From the NCBI GenBank assembly GCA_950295325.1, contig OX485805.1, positions 1,734,501 through 1,798,500 of the forward strand: 64,000 bases of DNA. Reading direction: 5' to 3'. Positions 33,325-42,699 of this stretch are shown here, one piece after another; position 1 is the first letter of the stretch; every line of letters starts with the position of its first letter. Position numbers and translations under genes: made by a program. This stretch comes from Polytrichum commune (Eukaryota > Streptophyta > Polytrichopsida > Polytrichales > Polytrichaceae). The notes under the pieces were generated by a model. That model was not told where the DNA came from and ran no database searches. It saw only the letters and a program-made list of their open reading frames with translations.

Positions 33325-33834
33325 GGTAATTTGACCTCCTTGACCACCTTGTATTTAAACAATTGTGAGGGCTTGAAGGAGATACCGGAGGCGTTGGGTA
33401 ATTTGACCTCCTTGACCACCTTGAATTTAAGCAATTATGAGGGCTTGAAGGAGATACCGGAGGCGTTGGGTAATTTGACCTCCTTGACCACCTTGAATTT
33501 AAGCAATTGTGAGGGCTTGAAGGAGATACCGGAGGCGTTGGGTAATTTGACCTCCTTGACCGCCTTGGATTTAAACAATTGTGAGGGCTTGAAGGAGATA
33601 CCGGAGGCGTTGGGTAATTTGACCTCCTTGACCACCTTGGATTTAAGTGGTTGTACGGGCTTGAAGGAGATATCGGAGGCGTTGGGTAATTTGACCTCCT
33701 TGACCATCTTGAAATTATGGGGTTGTACGGGCTTGAAGGAGATACCGGAGGTGTTGGGTAATTTGCACTCCTTGACCACCTTGGATTTATACAATTGTGA
33801 GAGATTGAAGGAGATACTGGAGGCGTTGGGAATT
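31459..33834 (+). repeat. 72-bp DNA array encoding 33 leucine-rich repeats
   Basis: Thirty-three units of exactly 72 bp encode 24 residues each, of the form LTSLTTLDLSGCTGLKEIP followed by EALGN. Variation is concentrated in two places: T or H at position 2, and residues 9-14 (for example DLSGCT, NLNNCE, KLWLCT, DLYNCT), which lie on and near the ligand-facing strand. The first four or five units differ more from each other than the rest. Unit types recur in blocks (NLNNCE next to DLSGCT), which suggests growth by unequal exchange of several units at once. All 33 units keep the length, so the array has been under protein-level constraint or has expanded very recently. Confidence 0.95.
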
Positions 33835-33873
33835 GGACCTCCGCAAGTCTTTTTAATGAAGGACTTAGTTTGA
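33325..33873 (+). pseudogene. Receptor LRRs after the premature stop
   Basis: The same frame continues after the TAG with LRRs 27-33, all 24 residues long and intact, and then runs into an apparent false end (GIGPPQVFLMKDLV and a TGA at 33871-33873). At 33829-33831 the repeat consensus gggtaattt is found as gggaattgg, one base short. Reading the next frame from 33831 gives NWTSASLFNEGLSLKK, which looks like the natural end of the LRR series. So the end seen in this frame is the product of a one-base deletion. Confidence 0.8.
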
Positions 33874-34160
33874 AAAAGTCTTCCAAGATTCATGAGTGGA
33901 TGGAGGTGGAGATTGCATCCAACATGAAGTTTTTCAAGCTTTACTCAAGGGAAAGAGAAGCCAGAAGTTGGGACATCATAGCAACCGGTAGATTTGTCAT
34001 ATCCCAATCAACAGTCAAGATCTTCCTAACCCCCGACCACAGTGGAGGTGTTCACAACACCTTGGTGACGCGGCTCCTACCTCCTATATTTCCGATATGG
34101 GGACCTTATCGGATGCACACAATGCATGCTATCCAATGCATGGGAAGAACCAACCACTAG
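33831..34160 (+). pseudogene. Receptor C-terminal segment in the shifted frame
   Basis: In the frame that follows the deletion at 33830, the sequence reads NWTSASLFNEGLSLKKSSK, then IHEWMEVEIASNMKFFKLYS, then REREARSWDIIATGRF, and stops at TAG 34158-34160. The first part caps the LRRs. The rest has no domain I can name, and the true stop or a splice donor may come earlier than 34160. It is most likely the original C terminus of the receptor. Confidence 0.6.
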
Positions 34161-34164
34161 TTAC

Positions 34165-34375
34165 ATGTGAACCGCTTCAGTTTGAGAAATAACCGATTGA
34201 AGTTCAAGACTCCATGAAAAAATGCGTCATTCTTGAGGAATCTATGGAATGTATCTCCAATTAAAAGAAAATTGAAAGATCACAAAATGTAATTAGTTGG
34301 ACTTGGAAACACTAGGATATTGACTGATTATGGCCAAAAATCTCCCTAGACATTGATGCTACAATGATTATCCCA
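34165..34375 (+). repeat. Receptor 3' flank, duplicated at 62.3 kb
   Basis: Matches 62268-62445 in order: agtttgagaaat, gaggaatctat, ggaaaattg-like, gtttggacttggaaacaa, ttgactgat and aaaatctc. It lies just behind the receptor C terminus, so it is probably its 3' untranslated region or flank. Confidence 0.75.
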
Positions 34376-35199
34376 ATTAGTGTGTGTTACTATTTGGAGT
34401 TACACCACACTATACCATCCCATGTCATTATGGTCACTTGGTGATAGATTGTCGTGTCACGAAAGTACCACATTTCTACTACACTAAACATTGTATTTTA
34501 TGTCATATTGTATTTCATGTCAATGTGGTAACTTTTCTATTGACACTGCTTGTGAATAATGTCATACATTGTCATATATTGTCATCCCAACTTATTTATT
34601 GTTCATCCAATATTGGTATATTTTGCATCCTACCACTTTTGTAATGAAATATTGTCATGGATGATTGCAATTTGGATAACAAATCACTTAGCAAGTGACA
34701 ATGCTTGCAATATTATAAATCTATAATGGCCCAAAAAATTTCACAAGGAATGACAAATAATGTTTGGTTTACATTTAGTGTTGGTGACATTGTTAATGGG
34801 TTTTTACACTCCTTCCTTGTTTCATTAACTAGTTCACTGCTAGTCATGTCCAAGCCCTACAAGAACACCTCCCAAGCTAGTCCTTCATTCCTAGAAAGTT
34901 CCTTTGACTTATAATCCTTTGACTTTGATGTCAGCATCAGTTCTGCGACCACAGAAGTGTTTGTTGTTATCAACCATTTGGAGTGTACATTTTGTCAGTT
35001 ATGTTCTTTCATTTTCTTCTTCTTTCCGGTGCTTTGATTTGCTGCAGTATGCTTTTTGTACCTTGTGTTCGTCCAATATGCTTTCTAAAATTTCTACACC
35101 TTGGTGTCCATTTTCATGAGGTTCTTGAAGCCTCTGATGCATTTGCTTTGTAGCTCAACAATCATTGTTACTGATAGTAATTTTCACAACATGGTCCAG
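34376..35199. other. Intergenic DNA
   Basis: AT-rich, no coding similarity. A polypyrimidine tract and an acceptor (GGTCCAG at 35193-35199) lead into the myosin exon. Confidence 0.4.
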
Positions 35200-35755
35200 A
35201 TTGGAATGTTGGAGGATTTGAGGCAGACAACCTTGCAGGGCGTGACAAGGCTGCAAGCATTGTACAAGGGCTACAAGGTTCACCTTATGTATAGACAGAA
35301 ACGAAAGATGACAATTTACCTGCAATCCTGTAAGTTCAGCCTGTCTGTTTTCTCTCATGGTTGATTTGCAGATGAAAATTTGTGTAGTACTTTTGTCATA
35401 AAGTTGGCAATTGAATGGGTTCATTAAAAGCATTGAGGAATCTTTGCCACTCAGCATATGATAGGAAAAACTAAGTTCAGAAGATGTAAATGTTCCTAAA
35501 TTCTCTGCTTCTAGAAGTGGTATATAGTATCTCAAGATACTACTGCATTTTTTAGATGAATTCTCTTCCTTTGCCATCGTTTTTAGTATATTATTGTGGC
35601 ATGGATAGTGGTGAGAGGTGCCACAGCACGAAGACTCTTTGAGGAGTCCCTCAGAAGGCATCGGGGAGTTGTGTACATTCAAAAGCACGCAAGAAGGCTG
35701 GCTGCATGCCGTGCATGTCACACAAGAGTGGAGAAAATTGTGAAGGTTCAATCAG
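35200..35755 (+). pseudogene. Myosin neck (IQ motifs), class VIII-like, two exons
   Basis: Exon 35200-35329 reads IGMLEDLRQTTLQGVTRLQA, then LYKGYKVHLMYRQKRK and MTIYLQS, then a donor CCT|GTAAGT. Exon 35609-35755 follows ATGGATAG and reads LVRGATARRLFEESLRRHRG, VVYIQKHARRLAACRAC and VEKIVKVQS, ending TCAG|GTATTC. Reading across the junction keeps the frame (phase 1). These are the end of the myosin converter and three to four IQ motifs, which bind calmodulin light chains on the lever arm. Plant myosin VIII has the same order. Motor exons and the tail exons are missing on both sides. Both exons are undamaged. The fragment is followed at once by exons of an unrelated protein. Confidence 0.8.
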
Positions 35756-35926
35756 GTATTCATCCCATCTTTCATTGAGTTCTCTGTTTCTTTGAAGATA
35801 ACAATATAGTGTTATCATCCAGGATCTTCAACTTTGCCAAGGATATGAAGAAAAACCAAGACTGGTCCTTATCTCTATAAACACTATGCATTTTGAAATC
35901 TTTCTGACAACACTCGCACCTGGCAG

Positions 35927-36778
35927 TGGCTCGCATGTGGTTGGTCAAGAGACAATTGCAGATTTGTATAACAGAGTCCAACAGGAAACTAGAAGCTCAG
36001 GAGAAACTAGCGCTGAAGCCATTGCTAGTGATGAAACTAGAAAAATAGAGGAGTCAGTGGCTCCCAGTGCAGTAGATGAAGGATATGAAAGTGTGAAAGA
36101 GGTGACAGGGATTGTAACTGCCAGAGTGCTGAGTTTATATCCTAACGCATTAGAATTGGAGGTACGTGGTGACCTTATATCATAAAATCTGTCATTTTTC
36201 TCATAATTTTGTTGTTTGTTAACCTTGTTTGTTAACCACGATGATCCCAATTTTTGAATTCACGTTGAAAATGTGATAACCATGAATCATGGAAGGAGTG
36301 TCTCATTAGTGTCCTTGTGGTTGTTGCAGGTCACCACCCGTTGCATTTGTTTCATGCTTGACGATCATGTGTGTCTTGACGAGTCGGATGGTATAGTCCT
36401 GGTTGTTGAGAGTTCGGAGCCTAAATCAGACAGAGGAGGTCTGGAAGGAATGAAGGAACAACATAAAGATGCGCGCAATGATAAACTTTGGCCTTTATCA
36501 TCATTGAAAGAAGTCTACACCACAAGGTAAATTCAGCAGAACTTAGAATATGACTAGGAGAGCTAATGTAGCTTTCTTGAAAGCCGGAAATTATCAGGGC
36601 TTTGAGAATGGTTACAGATGTTTCCATTTGAGTTAAGGCTTGCATGTTTGTGCATTCTTGTACTTACTGAGTTGGTGCCTGTAATTGATTTTTGGGTACA
36701 TAATTCAGATATGCGTTGAGGAGGAGTGCATTCGAGTTGTTCATGGTGGACAGAACCAACTTTAATTTTAATTTTGGG
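35927..36778 (+). pseudogene. BEACH-domain protein fragment (PH-BEACH junction), three exons
   Basis: Exon 3 of this cluster (start uncertain, about 35927, to 36161) ends VKEVTGIVTARVLSLYP with NALELE. Exon 36330-36526 reads VTTRCICFMLDDHVCL and ends DKLWPLSSLKEVYTTR. Exon 36709-36778 reads YALRRSAFELFMVDRTNFNF and NFG, then a donor. Junctions keep the frame. The pattern of a beta-strand, then W-P-L-x-x-L-K-E-V, R-R-Y, and A-x-E-x-F-x-x-D-x-T-N-x-x-x-x-F is the PH-like domain just before BEACH in neurobeachin/LYST-type membrane-traffic proteins. The BEACH domain itself does not follow by 37.3 kb. Its frame does not join the myosin exons with the acceptor I can see, so it is not a clean fusion gene. 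Confidence 0.75.
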
Positions 36779-37287
36779 GTAATCACTCCTCAAACGACTT
36801 CCTTTCAGCATCAGAGTAGAGAGATTTCAACCTCGTTACTGTGATTCTGATAATTCTTTCATTGTCTTGGGATATTGTAACTTGATAGCGGTCAGTCAAC
36901 AACCTTGAAGTGATTGGCATCAACAATTGTTATATGAGAATCCTATGTGATGTTTGTAGACTGCACCTCAAATTGACCTAGAGTTATCAAACTGCTTCTA
37001 TTCCCTCCCCTCTTGCTTCCTCCAATCTCCCCCTCTGGATATCTCCCTATTTTCTAATTTCCTGATGTCATGCTCCTGCATCGTGCTTAAAAAATGGAAG
37101 GGATTCTTTGTGGATGTGTAATCAGCAACATCAAACTAATTGGAGTAACTCGCTTTCACTGTAACTAAAGTATTCTTGACTTTTTTGTATTCTGCTCTGT
37201 ACCTCGCATCATTTTGGATTATCCTCTGCCAATGCATTTAAAGGCTCAGAATTCAGGATTAAGAAATTTCTGCACTCAAATAATGTA
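36779..37287. other. Flank of the BEACH fragment
   Basis: No coding similarity; no BEACH exon found. 37288-37296 is the left target duplication of the SINE. Confidence 0.4.
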
Positions 37288-37296
37288 TTCATGCCA

Positions 37297-37674
37297 GCGC
37301 ACCACGGGCCTTGGTTTGGTGGTTAGGGCTCATGGCCCCCAATGAGGAGGTTGTGGGTTCTATTCCCCATGCCGGCGTGGTGCTCACCACCTTAGTCCAC
37401 CCAACTATGGTGGGGGGTCCTTGGACCTTGTTGTATGGGTACCTCAAAGCCCTTTGGGGGGATACCATGTCCGGTATCTTCAAGGCACTAGTGGCTAGCT
37501 AAGAACTAGTATAGTGTGTCACTATAGTGCCCATCCTCGAAAGGGGAGAGTAGTATTGCCCCAATGTCCCCTTGTCCAGTGGGCATCGGGTTATTGGCAT
37601 TACGAACGGACATTTTATTCACGCCGGCCCCTTGCTTAAAAGGGACCGGAGTTTCTATCATCATCATCATCATC
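37297..37674 (+). mobile_element. tRNA-derived SINE with ATC tail, full length
   Basis: Flanked by the 9-bp duplication ttcatgcca (37288-37296 and 37675-37683). A pol III promoter is visible: an A-box-like TGGTTTGGTGG at 37312-37322 and a B-box-like GGTTCTATTCC at 37356-37366. The 3' end is a short ATC microsatellite. A truncated copy of the same family lies at 44335-44558 on the other strand with a different simple tail. SINEs use the reverse transcriptase of a partner LINE. Confidence 0.85.
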
Positions 37675-37683
37675 TTCATGCCA

Positions 37684-38869
37684 ACACTGTCGTTATCCGG
37701 CAGTCTCCTGTATGGAAATGGTACTCTGAATTTAGCCAATTGTTCAATTATCTGCCGATGCCTCCGCAATCTGTTCCTACATTCATTCTGTTCACCGTTC
37801 GTGATAATTTCGCATCTGGAATCTTGTGGAGGAATTCTTCTTCAACTCCCTCAGGATTACCTAAATAGCAGTGTCAAATTTCAAGAGTCGGCTCCTACTT
37901 ACTTTCCTCTTACACCATCCTGTATGGAAAGTGAAATTCTGAAATAGCCCTAGTGTTCAATTATTTGCCGGTGGCTGTTCACTCTTTTATTCCAGCACCC
38001 GTTTCTGGCATGACTATCCATCAGAAAGTGACAAGATGTCGGTGGTGCACATCCCACTCCAGAGTGAATCGCATTTGAGCGTGATAGCCTAAACCCTAAA
38101 GAATATATATAAGCCCCAAGTTGCCCAAGGGTGCCAATATCTAGTATCTCGATGAAATACATCCTTTGGAATTGGACTCACAAATGGGTTGAATATATGC
38201 ACCTTCATTTCAATCATGGTCTTCCCTAAATATAAAAAAAATCTCTTGCAAAATCTCACCTTGTACACAAAGCTAAGACGCCTCGTGTACATTCTCATTG
38301 TATCTGAAATTCAGAAGGCTAATGAAAGATTATTGCAATCACAAGGTTTTCCATATAGCATTGTGAGGGCCAGATTTCAATACAAAGAACAAAGGTGAAA
38401 CAATTCCATATTGTTTTGATGATTCGTTTGGTGTAAGCATCACTACCTATTTCCCAAACAAACTCTCTGCTTCGCCAACTTCCTTGCGGACTTCTTCTCC
38501 CACCAGCGGTGGGCCTTTGGCCCCTAGTGGCTCGTTATTGGTCCATAGATTCATAAAACTTTACATTCATGTCTATCATTGTCCGAGACCCCATTGGCCG
38601 ATTTGTCTTTTTTGTATTGCTTGAGAAGTGTAGAAAACTACAATAGATTTTGAAAATCCAAAACTAATGCAACCATTCTTGCATGAAGATGCATCCATGT
38701 ATCGGTTCTTATAATGAAATGAATGGAAATGTGAGCACAAAATGGTAGAAATGATGAGAATCTACATCAAATCAAAAAAAGAAAGTTTGGTTCAATTGTG
38801 GAAATTTATACTGCGGTGGTGGAGACTAGGGTTCCAATTCCAACCTCCTAAAAAAGCCTTGCCCTTTGA
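37684..38869. other. Intergenic DNA with one exon-like stretch
   Basis: At 38315-38394 the frame reads KANERLLQSQGFPYSIVRAR and FQYKEQ between a good acceptor (GAAATTCAG) and donor (AAG|GTGAAA). I do not recognise it; it could be another displaced exon. The rest shows nothing. Confidence 0.3.
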
Positions 38870-38907
38870 ATGGGGGGTGGGGGTGGAGGGAGGGGAGGAA
38901 GGGGGGT
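38870..38907 (+). other. G-rich tract, possible G-quadruplex
   Basis: Seven or more runs of three to six G within 38 bases on the plus strand. This is the usual pattern for a G-quadruplex. Confidence 0.6.
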
Positions 38908-39169
38908 CCATGCCAAAAGGACTAGTTGGACCTAATTTGAATGTGACATTTTGCAAGAAAATACATTCTTTTTGGCCATTAAATACAAAATCCGGTTTTA
39001 TGTCTCCATATAAAGCAATTAATGTCTTCACATCAATATCCTTTTACTCAAAGTTTGATCCCAACACTTCATCCATATCTTCACCTTCTCCTTCAATTAT
39101 CATTTTTGCAAGTTTCTTTGAAGTCTTTTTTTGGGGGGTGAGTTGTCACTGTGGACCCCAAACTGTCAT

Positions 39170-39480
39170 GTGTGATCGGAGAAAAGACCTCAAGACAAAC
39201 ATGGATCCAGGAGCAAAGAGCATTGAAGGTTGAAGGATTTCAGAGACAGGGTAGCAGCAGAACCAGAGAGAGGCCGAGAGAGAGAGCCGTTCGGACTGAA
39301 GGCCGCGAGACCGACGGAGAGCCGGCACAGGAGCTTAGGGCCCAACACGTGGCGTAAAGGGGAGCTGCGGGGCCTTCAGGTAGAAGACCAAGAGACCGAG
39401 GAGCGGGAAGGCCAACAGGAAGCTGAGAAGACTGAGGGACCGGCCGCAATTTTAAGGCCACCGAGAGCGGATTAGGGCAC
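39170..39480 (+). other. GC-rich, purine-rich island
   Basis: Clearly richer in G and C than its surroundings, with many gag/cgag/gaga runs on the plus strand. Open frames of 68-89 residues exist in several phases on both strands and look like a by-product of composition. It may be part of a retrotransposon leader, together with the TATA box and repeat array downstream. Confidence 0.4.
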
Positions 39481-39890
39481 GGGGCCACCTCACCGAGCCA
39501 CCTCACCAATTAGTAGATAGGTTAGTGAGCAAAGTAGTAAACACCTAGGACAAAGGGGGATGGAAAGACATACCGGAAGGGGATGAAATCCCTTTGGATG
39601 AACCTAAACTACCCATTTCATTTTAATGAACTTATGCAATGAGAATGAATGGATGGGTGCAATGCGGATGAATGGATGAAGGGGGGGGTTGTAACTACCA
39701 ATGGCACATCTAGGCGGTTAGAACATGCCCGTATGTACTTCATGGGTAGATTATTTTAAGCACGTGTTGGTCTAATTATAGATCGTACAGGGCTGAATTT
39801 AGACTGTATGAACATTCAGGGCTAAAATTAGTAAATATGGACATTTAAAGACCTAACCGCCACATCTTAGATTACCCTAAATTCGAAGCC

Positions 39891-39898
39891 TATATAAA
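39891..39898 (+). promoter_or_regulatory. TATA box
   Basis: TATATAAA in a suitable context about 90 bp before the hairpin-repeat array. The region 39680-40900 resembles an LTR or promoter with leader, but I find no coding part of a retrotransposon behind it. Confidence 0.45.
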
Positions 39899-39984
39899 GG
39901 GGGCCACATATGGCACCTAACTGACCTCATTCAACGCAAGCAACTCGAGGTGGCGGACTAGAAGACCGGTGGCCTACGAACTTT

Positions 39985-40332
39985 AAAGGATTGAAATATT
40001 ATCCTCGCGCTCGAAGACTAAAGGATTGAAATATATCCTCGGAGGCTTTCGGAATTTAAAGGATTGAAATATTATCCTCGTGCTCGAAGACTAAAGGATT
40101 GAAATATATCCTCGGAGGCTTTCGGAACTTAAAGGATTGAAATAATATCCTCGGAGGCTTTCGGAACTTAAAGGATTGAAATATTATCCTCGGAGGCGTC
40201 CGGAACTAAAGGATTGAAATATTATCCTCGACGTGAAGAACAAAGGATTGAAACTAAGATCCTCGAGCACGAAAGGATTGAAAGATCATCCTCGAGGCTT
40301 AAAACTTGTAGAGATTGAGAAGAATATCCTCA
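39985..40332 (+). repeat. Array of about ten short hairpin repeats with variable spacers
   Basis: A 22-23 bp core, AAAGGATTGAAATATTATCC plus TCG, recurs at 39985, 40020, 40058, 40093, 40131, 40170, 40208, 40242 (variant), 40272 (variant) and about 40309 (weak). In each core AGGAT and ATCCT are complementary. Spacers of 8-16 bp follow: some alternate (cgctcgaagact, gaggctttcggaattt), others are unlike. Core spacing is 30-39 bp. The pattern recalls CRISPR in shape only; this is a plant genome. It is more likely a structured leader of a transposable element. Confidence 0.85.
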
Positions 40333-41951
40333 AAATGATTCAAGACTTTGGAGGATAGAAAATCATAGAGATTCTTCAAAACACGAAGAGGGTCGAAGGA
40401 TCCATAGGTAGTTTAGGATTTTGGAAATATACCGGAGGAACTTTTGGAGACATTTATAAATTTGGAAAATCGATTAAAGGCAAAAGGCCAAATTAGTAGT
40501 ACTCGAAAGAGTTAAACATGGAGAAGCCGAAAATGGATACCTAAGCTACTCGAGTATGATTAGAGATAGATTGAGCTAAGTGGCGAAGTCGAGATCATGA
40601 TTTGGAGAAATAAAGGTGGATGCGACATGGAGGTTATCAAAACATGAAATCAAGCCAACTTGAGTACACGGAATGCGGCCGGCAATTGAGCCTCATCAAC
40701 CTATCAACTCGAAACGAGATTAGGATTCCAACTCATTAAACTCTACCTTCTAGATTTAAAGAGAACTCTAAAATCATGACATAAGATTGAGGAATGATTC
40801 TTGGAAACGAAACAAACATTTGATGAAAGCGTTTTCTAGAATTTGAACATGGAATGAAATCTTGAGATAAAACTTTAGCGAGGGAGTATGTTGTGACTCT
40901 CAAGGAAATGTAAACTTTTCATAAGTGCATATTCTTAAATGGTTTTAAGAATCTTCTACAATCGTTCAAACCATGAAAGATATTGTATGTATGAACGATG
41001 TTCTCCCTAAAAACACTTAACCTTGACATTAGGGTTTCGGGGAACATAAACTTAAAGACTTGGACACTTTATCCTTAGAGATTTATAAAGGATTCTTGAT
41101 TAGAAAAAGGATGATGTTACTAAATCCATATAAGATATAAAATCCATTTAAAGGTTTAGGATCACCAAAAATTGACAGGAGATTCAGAGAAACATAAACT
41201 TGAAAACTTAGGTCAATTTGTCCTTGAGGATTCAAAAGAGCATTAAGATTATGTATCGCAAAATTAAGATTATATGAGTGCAAACACCTTCACCAGAGAT
41301 GGAAATCAAATGAAGGATCTAATTTTGGTGGGAGTAACTTCCATGTAAACCGGTCAGCAGCGGGTTACACCGTCTAAGTTTGCTGAGGGTTTGAAGGTGA
41401 CCTCGACAGTCACTTTAGGGTTTTTGGATGCAACTTTTTTTCTTGTGCCAAATGTTTTCTTCTTGGATACACTTAAAATTCGTGTGTCCTCTTCTTCACC
41501 TACTTTTAGAAAATTGGTTTTTAGAAAACCCCTCCGTTTTAGTCACAACAACCTTAATAAATACCCTACACCACAAATTAGAAGATACAATCACGCAATA
41601 GTGAAAGACAAAGAGAGTAAGAGAGGAGGAAAAAGTAGAAGGAAACAATCTACCTTGTCCATCATCTAGGGCTAAAAACGGCTCTTTTCAACTAATGGCC
41701 CATATCTTGTCAAATTTTGATTATTTTATGCAAAATTTCTTGGGAATTATGTTGAAAGTTGGGTCTAGCTTTTTGCTGAACCCAACTCTCAACACAAAGT
41801 CCCAAATCTCACCTCCAAAAAGTGCTCCATGTAGGCATCCATGTCATATTTGGGACTTAGGACTTGGGACCCGTGTCAAGTGGTAAGTCCCAACTTTCAT
41901 GCTCTCAATGACTGAGATTGCTCGGATTGACCTCAAGTGAGTTGGGACTTA
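40333..41951. other. Intergenic DNA, no gene seen
   Basis: No retrotransposon protein (gag, protease, reverse transcriptase, integrase) could be recognised. GAGGGAGTATGTTGTGACTC at 40881-40900 looks like the polypurine tract and 3' LTR start of a plant Gypsy element, without support from a second LTR. The phrase gtccca/gggact recurs in both orientations at 41798-41950 next to the MITE. Confidence 0.35.
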
Positions 41952-42430
41952 GGGCCACTTCATAGCCGAGAGCCGTGGCCATGAAATTGTGAGAGCCCAA
42001 AAGAAAGTGTCCAAAGGCCGTCCCAAGTCACCTCCAAAATCATCTAGTGTGGTCACGGACCCTCAAGTGTAGTGTGAAGTCATATGTGACCGGGCCCTCA
42101 ACCAAATGCTATTTCAATGAATGTCAATTCATGTGGATCTTCACACATGATAAAATGGAATAAATCAATGGTTGTGAGCGTTCATAGCACCATGGTCTCC
42201 CAGTTTTGTGTTAGGCCTACCTCCAAGAAATGGTTTTTGAAAATAATCCAAGTGACCATGAAACATGATCCGTTTGATGCCACGTAGGAATCCATGTAGA
42301 CTTTACATCCATCTTGCATTCACACACTCCGTTGGTCCCTCAAGGGTTGGACTGGCCCCGTTCTTTCCACCAATGAGAGTGCTTGGAGTGTAAGGGTCAC
42401 GGGCTCTCAGTCTCGTGTGTGAAGTGGCCC
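41952..42430. mobile_element. PIF/Harbinger-type MITE (479 bp)
   Basis: Ends GGGCCACTTCATAGCC at 41952 and GTGTGTGAAGTGGCCC ending at 42430. A TTA triplet flanks both sides (41949-41951 and 42431-42433), which is the classic PIF/Harbinger target. Shares ends and inner phrases with 19728-20317 but is about 110 bp shorter and lacks its hairpin. No coding capacity. Confidence 0.85.
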
Positions 42431-42699
42431 TTAGGACTCTGGAGTCGGGATAAGCATGTATCCAAGGCTCCTATTCAAACTTGTCACAAAAAGAAAAAGT
42501 GGTGAGGCACCACTAATTTATGGTCCCATCTTTTCTATATATATATAAGAAGTGAACACTCTATACTTTCAATTCTCCCTATTTAGAAGTGATTACCTCA
42601 AAGACTCTTCAGAAACACAAACCTCATTGTTTTGCAGAGACAATAGCCCACAATGTCACTTAATTTAGCGTGGCAGTCGTAGATTCCAGCCTAGCTTAG

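Noticed and set aside
31359-33893. Very long minus-strand open frames (up to 691 residues) opposite the LRR array
   Set aside because: A 72-bp unit has a length divisible by three, so any frame without a stop in one unit stays open through the whole array. The deduced proteins are simple repeats of the antisense sequence with no known fold.
35609-36161. In-frame myosin-BEACH fusion gene
   Set aside because: With the visible acceptor at 35926 the frame does not join the myosin exon, so a fusion protein is not supported without transcript data.
39985-40332. CRISPR array
   Set aside because: Repeat and spacer lengths vary, spacers recur, no cas genes exist, and the surroundings are plainly plant nuclear DNA.
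40881-40920. 3' LTR of a Gypsy retrotransposon
   Set aside because: The polypurine-like stretch and TGTTGTGAC start are suggestive, but there is no second LTR, no primer-binding site and no pol gene in the window.
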